Shown piece by piece: positions 62,389 through 64,000 of a stretch of DNA of 64,000 nt. Made by a program: the position numbers and the translations under genes. The notes under the pieces were generated by a model that worked only from the letters and a program-made list of their open reading frames with translations, did not search any database and was not told the origin of the DNA. Every line of letters starts with the position of its first letter. Position 1 is the stretch's first letter. This DNA is from Mariniflexile sp044335535 (GTDB taxonomy: Bacteria > Bacteroidota > Bacteroidia > Flavobacteriales > Flavobacteriaceae): NCBI RefSeq assembly GCF_044335535.1, contig NZ_JBIQVZ010000001.1, forward strand, positions 744,001 to 808,000, given 5' to 3'.

Positions 62389-63105
62389 CTAGTTATTTTC
62401 AGGGTTTAAATCGTTTGCTCTTCTTGTTGAAGAATCAAATTCGCCTTTTCTTATTTGTCTGTATTCTGTAAACAATATACGTAAATCGTCGCTCATCTTA
62501 TTTTTTATTTCGGCTACTTCAATGCAATTGTAAGTACTCAATATGTAAGAAGGCACTTTCTTTGATATTTCGTTATCCGTTCTGTCATCCAATCGACCTC
62601 TTTGGTTTAAATCTTTATCAATTATAAACACATCGTTCGTAGCTAAATCACCAGTTAAACCTGTTTTACTTTTTAAACTAGTAAATACATTTTTAATAGC
62701 ATCAGGTTCACCAAAAGCAAAATGCCAAAATCTTAAATCTTCATAACCACTAATTTCAGCTTTTAGTTTTTCAACAGCTGTTTCAGTGCCTTTAGGCATC
62801 AAAATAACTATTTGAAACTTTTTAAAACCTTTAAATTTATCGTAAACCAATTCCTTTAAATTAGACGCCACAATACTATTATCTATAGGGTTTGACCCTA
62901 AAAACCCAAGTATGGTAATGTGGTCTTCCAAAACAATGTTTTCTTCGGAATTTGAATGAAATTGATTAATTTCCAAAACCGATTGGTTTATGATATCAAG
63001 CGGCGTATAGTTATGGGTTGCTGGATATAAAAACAGCAAAAAAGTAACAGGAAGAAAGAATAAAATTCCTAAAATCAAATACCGTCCTGCTTTTTTATAA
63101 TTCAT
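62389..63105 (-). CDS. Membrane-anchored thioredoxin-fold-like protein without a CxxC
   Basis: A 238-residue protein from the ATG at 63105. An N-terminal helix (about 8-28) is followed by a domain with ITILGFLGSN at the place of the first thioredoxin strand, and FIIDKDLNQRGRLDDRT near the end, which recalls SCO-like proteins. The active-site cysteines are missing; the only cysteine is in STYNCIEV. It lies between oxidase subunit IV and the SCO gene, so a structural or assembly role for the oxidase is plausible but unproven. Confidence 0.7.
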   Translation of the reverse strand: MNYKKAGRYLILGILFFLPVTFLLFLYPATHNYTPLDIINQSVLEINQFHSNSEENIVLEDHITILGFLGSNPIDNSIVASNLKELVYDKFKGFKKFQIVILMPKGTETAVEKLKAEISGYEDLRFWHFAFGEPDAIKNVFTSLKSKTGLTGDLATNDVFIIDKDLNQRGRLDDRTDNEISKKVPSYILSTYNCIEVAEIKNKMSDDLRILFTEYRQIRKGEFDSSTRRANDLNPENN

Positions 63106-63223
63106 CAAAAACCTGTTTTTTATGTGTGCCTTTTTATTTTCTTAATGGCACATAGAACATTCATATAATTGTTCCCTTGTGTTTCGAAATATCGTTATGA
63201 ATGTTTCAATTCAAAACGCAAAA

Positions 63224-63253
63224 ATAAAAAAAGGCGGTTTAAAAACCGCCTTT
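63224..63253 (-). terminator. Rho-independent terminator after oxidase subunit IV
   Basis: AAAGGCGGTTT and AACCGCCTTT form a stem around a short loop, with a long T-run on the minus strand. It lies 35 bp after the subunit IV stop, so the genes further downstream need read-through or their own promoter. Confidence 0.9.
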
Positions 63254-63287
63254 ATATATCTATTTAACTATTTTAAATTTTAATTAG

Positions 63288-63668
63288 TTAAAAATCCCTT
63301 TTTATATAACCTTTATCGTATACATTAAAAACGTAGCCACCTTCTTGCAATAAAATAAATATTAAATACAGAATTAAAAAAATAGCCGTCCATACAACCA
63401 TACGCCTTAATGCTTTGGTTTCATCTCGCATGTGCATAAAATCCCAAGTAATATAATATGCTTTTACTAAAGTAAGTATAATAAATATCCAGTTAAGACC
63501 TTTCATTCCTAATACTTGGCCCTTTAAAGATTCTGGTTTGTAAATACCTAATACTACCTCTATAGTGGTAACTATCGTTAAGAAGATTAAAACTCCCCAA
63601 ATTTTTTGGGTGTTCGATTTAAACTTAATTAAACCTCTAAATATTTCTAATTTATGTGCGTGTGCCAT
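63288..63668 (-). CDS. Cytochrome c oxidase subunit IV (caa3 type)
   Basis: A 126-residue protein with three membrane helices and the motif VKAYYITWDFMHMRDE, characteristic of prokaryotic COX4. It is a small accessory subunit of the haem-copper oxidase. It begins 22 bp after the subunit III gene. Confidence 0.92.
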   Translation of the reverse strand: MAHAHKLEIFRGLIKFKSNTQKIWGVLIFLTIVTTIEVVLGIYKPESLKGQVLGMKGLNWIFIILTLVKAYYITWDFMHMRDETKALRRMVVWTAIFLILYLIFILLQEGGYVFNVYDKGYIKRDF

Positions 63669-63690
63669 TTTAAACTAATATTTTTACTTA

Positions 63691-64000
63691 TTAAACTAGG
63701 TAGAAGAATGTAAATACAAATACCCAAACCAAATCTACAAAGTGCCAGTATAAACCAACTTTTTCAACCATTTCGTAGCTTTTACGTCTTTCGTAAGTTC
63801 CCAATACCACATTGAAGAAAATAATGATATTAATTATCACTCCAGAAAATACGTGAAATCCATGAAACCCTGTTATAAAGAAAAAGAAATCAGCAAATAA
63901 AGGCGAACCATATTCGTTAACATGTAAATTAGCACCCTCAACCACTACTTTACCATTTTGCTTTAACTGTTTTAAAGATTCTTCTCTAGATAAAACTGTT
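63691..64000 (-). CDS. Cytochrome c oxidase subunit III (5' part outside the window)
   Basis: The frame stays open to the window edge, so only the C-terminal 103 residues are seen. They include ADFFFFITGFHGFHVFSGVI, a conserved helix of subunit III, and the ending VGLYWHFVDLVWVFVFTFFY. This subunit stabilises the proton-pumping core. A GTG at 63945 opens an apparent shorter frame but is internal. Confidence 0.95.
   Translation of the reverse strand, partial: TVLSREESLKQLKQNGKVVVEGANLHVNEYGSPLFADFFFFITGFHGFHVFSGVIINIIIFFNVVLGTYERRKSYEMVEKVGLYWHFVDLVWVFVFTFFYLV

Overview
The window looks like a chromosomal segment of a marine-type Flavobacteriaceae bacterium (Bacteroidetes). It is AT-rich and carries a SusC/SusD pair with a hybrid two-component regulator, the short Bacteroidetes-type primary sigma factor, PorG-like and PorP/SprF-like type IX secretion proteins, a folK-deoxynucleoside kinase fusion and a flavobacterial-style cytochrome oxidase cluster. 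I do not assign a genus.

Region by region. (1) 1-11220, minus strand: a compact fructan/sucrose utilisation locus. In transcription order it holds a hybrid two-component regulator with a periplasmic sugar-binding sensor, then a sugar-porter MFS protein, a GH32 lipoprotein, SusC, SusD and a fructokinase cut by the window edge. Three copies of a CAAAATTGTWA motif lie in front of the transporter. (2) 11493-15127: tRNA-Leu and tRNA-Gly with a terminator, mutS, and a divergent SpoU-type RNA methyltransferase gene. (3) 15128-19331: an accessory islet between core genes. It holds two secreted proteins of unknown role, a frameshifted remnant of the 3' end of a second SpoU gene, an OsmC-like gene and a strikingly GC-rich VOC gene. 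(4) 19332-28103: folK-dNK fusion, queuosine-precursor transporter, AsmA-like protein, a palindromic 277-bp element, rpoD, rpsU, DUF2797 and a GH3-like adenylating enzyme. (5) 28458-34116, minus: clpX, clpP, tig, a small membrane protein, an alpha/beta hydrolase and pdxJ. (6) 34297-41936, plus: CBS protein, nadK, PorG-like barrel, uppS, bamA and two skp/ompH chaperone genes, which make an envelope-biogenesis run. (7) 42105-53953: two lipoproteins flanking murI (one with a beta/gamma-crystallin-like domain), gamma-carbonic anhydrase, a LytTR regulator with a LytS-type TPR kinase, a VWA lipoprotein, a PorP/SprF protein, Nfu, dodecin, DUF1304 and MscS. (8) 54095-64000, minus: tsaB behind a MacAB-TolC-like efflux operon with two different permeases, then the 3' end of a cytochrome c oxidase operon (subunits III and IV, a thioredoxin-fold protein, SCO, DUF420, a small CxxC membrane protein).

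The most unusual signal is outside the genes. At four places a run of 7-bp units starts exactly in phase with the stop codon of a gene (rpsU, pdxJ, the LytTR regulator and its kinase). Two of these runs extend to, or to within a few bases of, the next start codon. A second signal is a leader copied in front of the CBS gene and the first skp gene. In it a CATCTG element can pair with a CAGATG, and in the CBS gene that CAGATG contains the start codon. All functional statements rest on reading translated sequence and recalling protein families; no database search was run.
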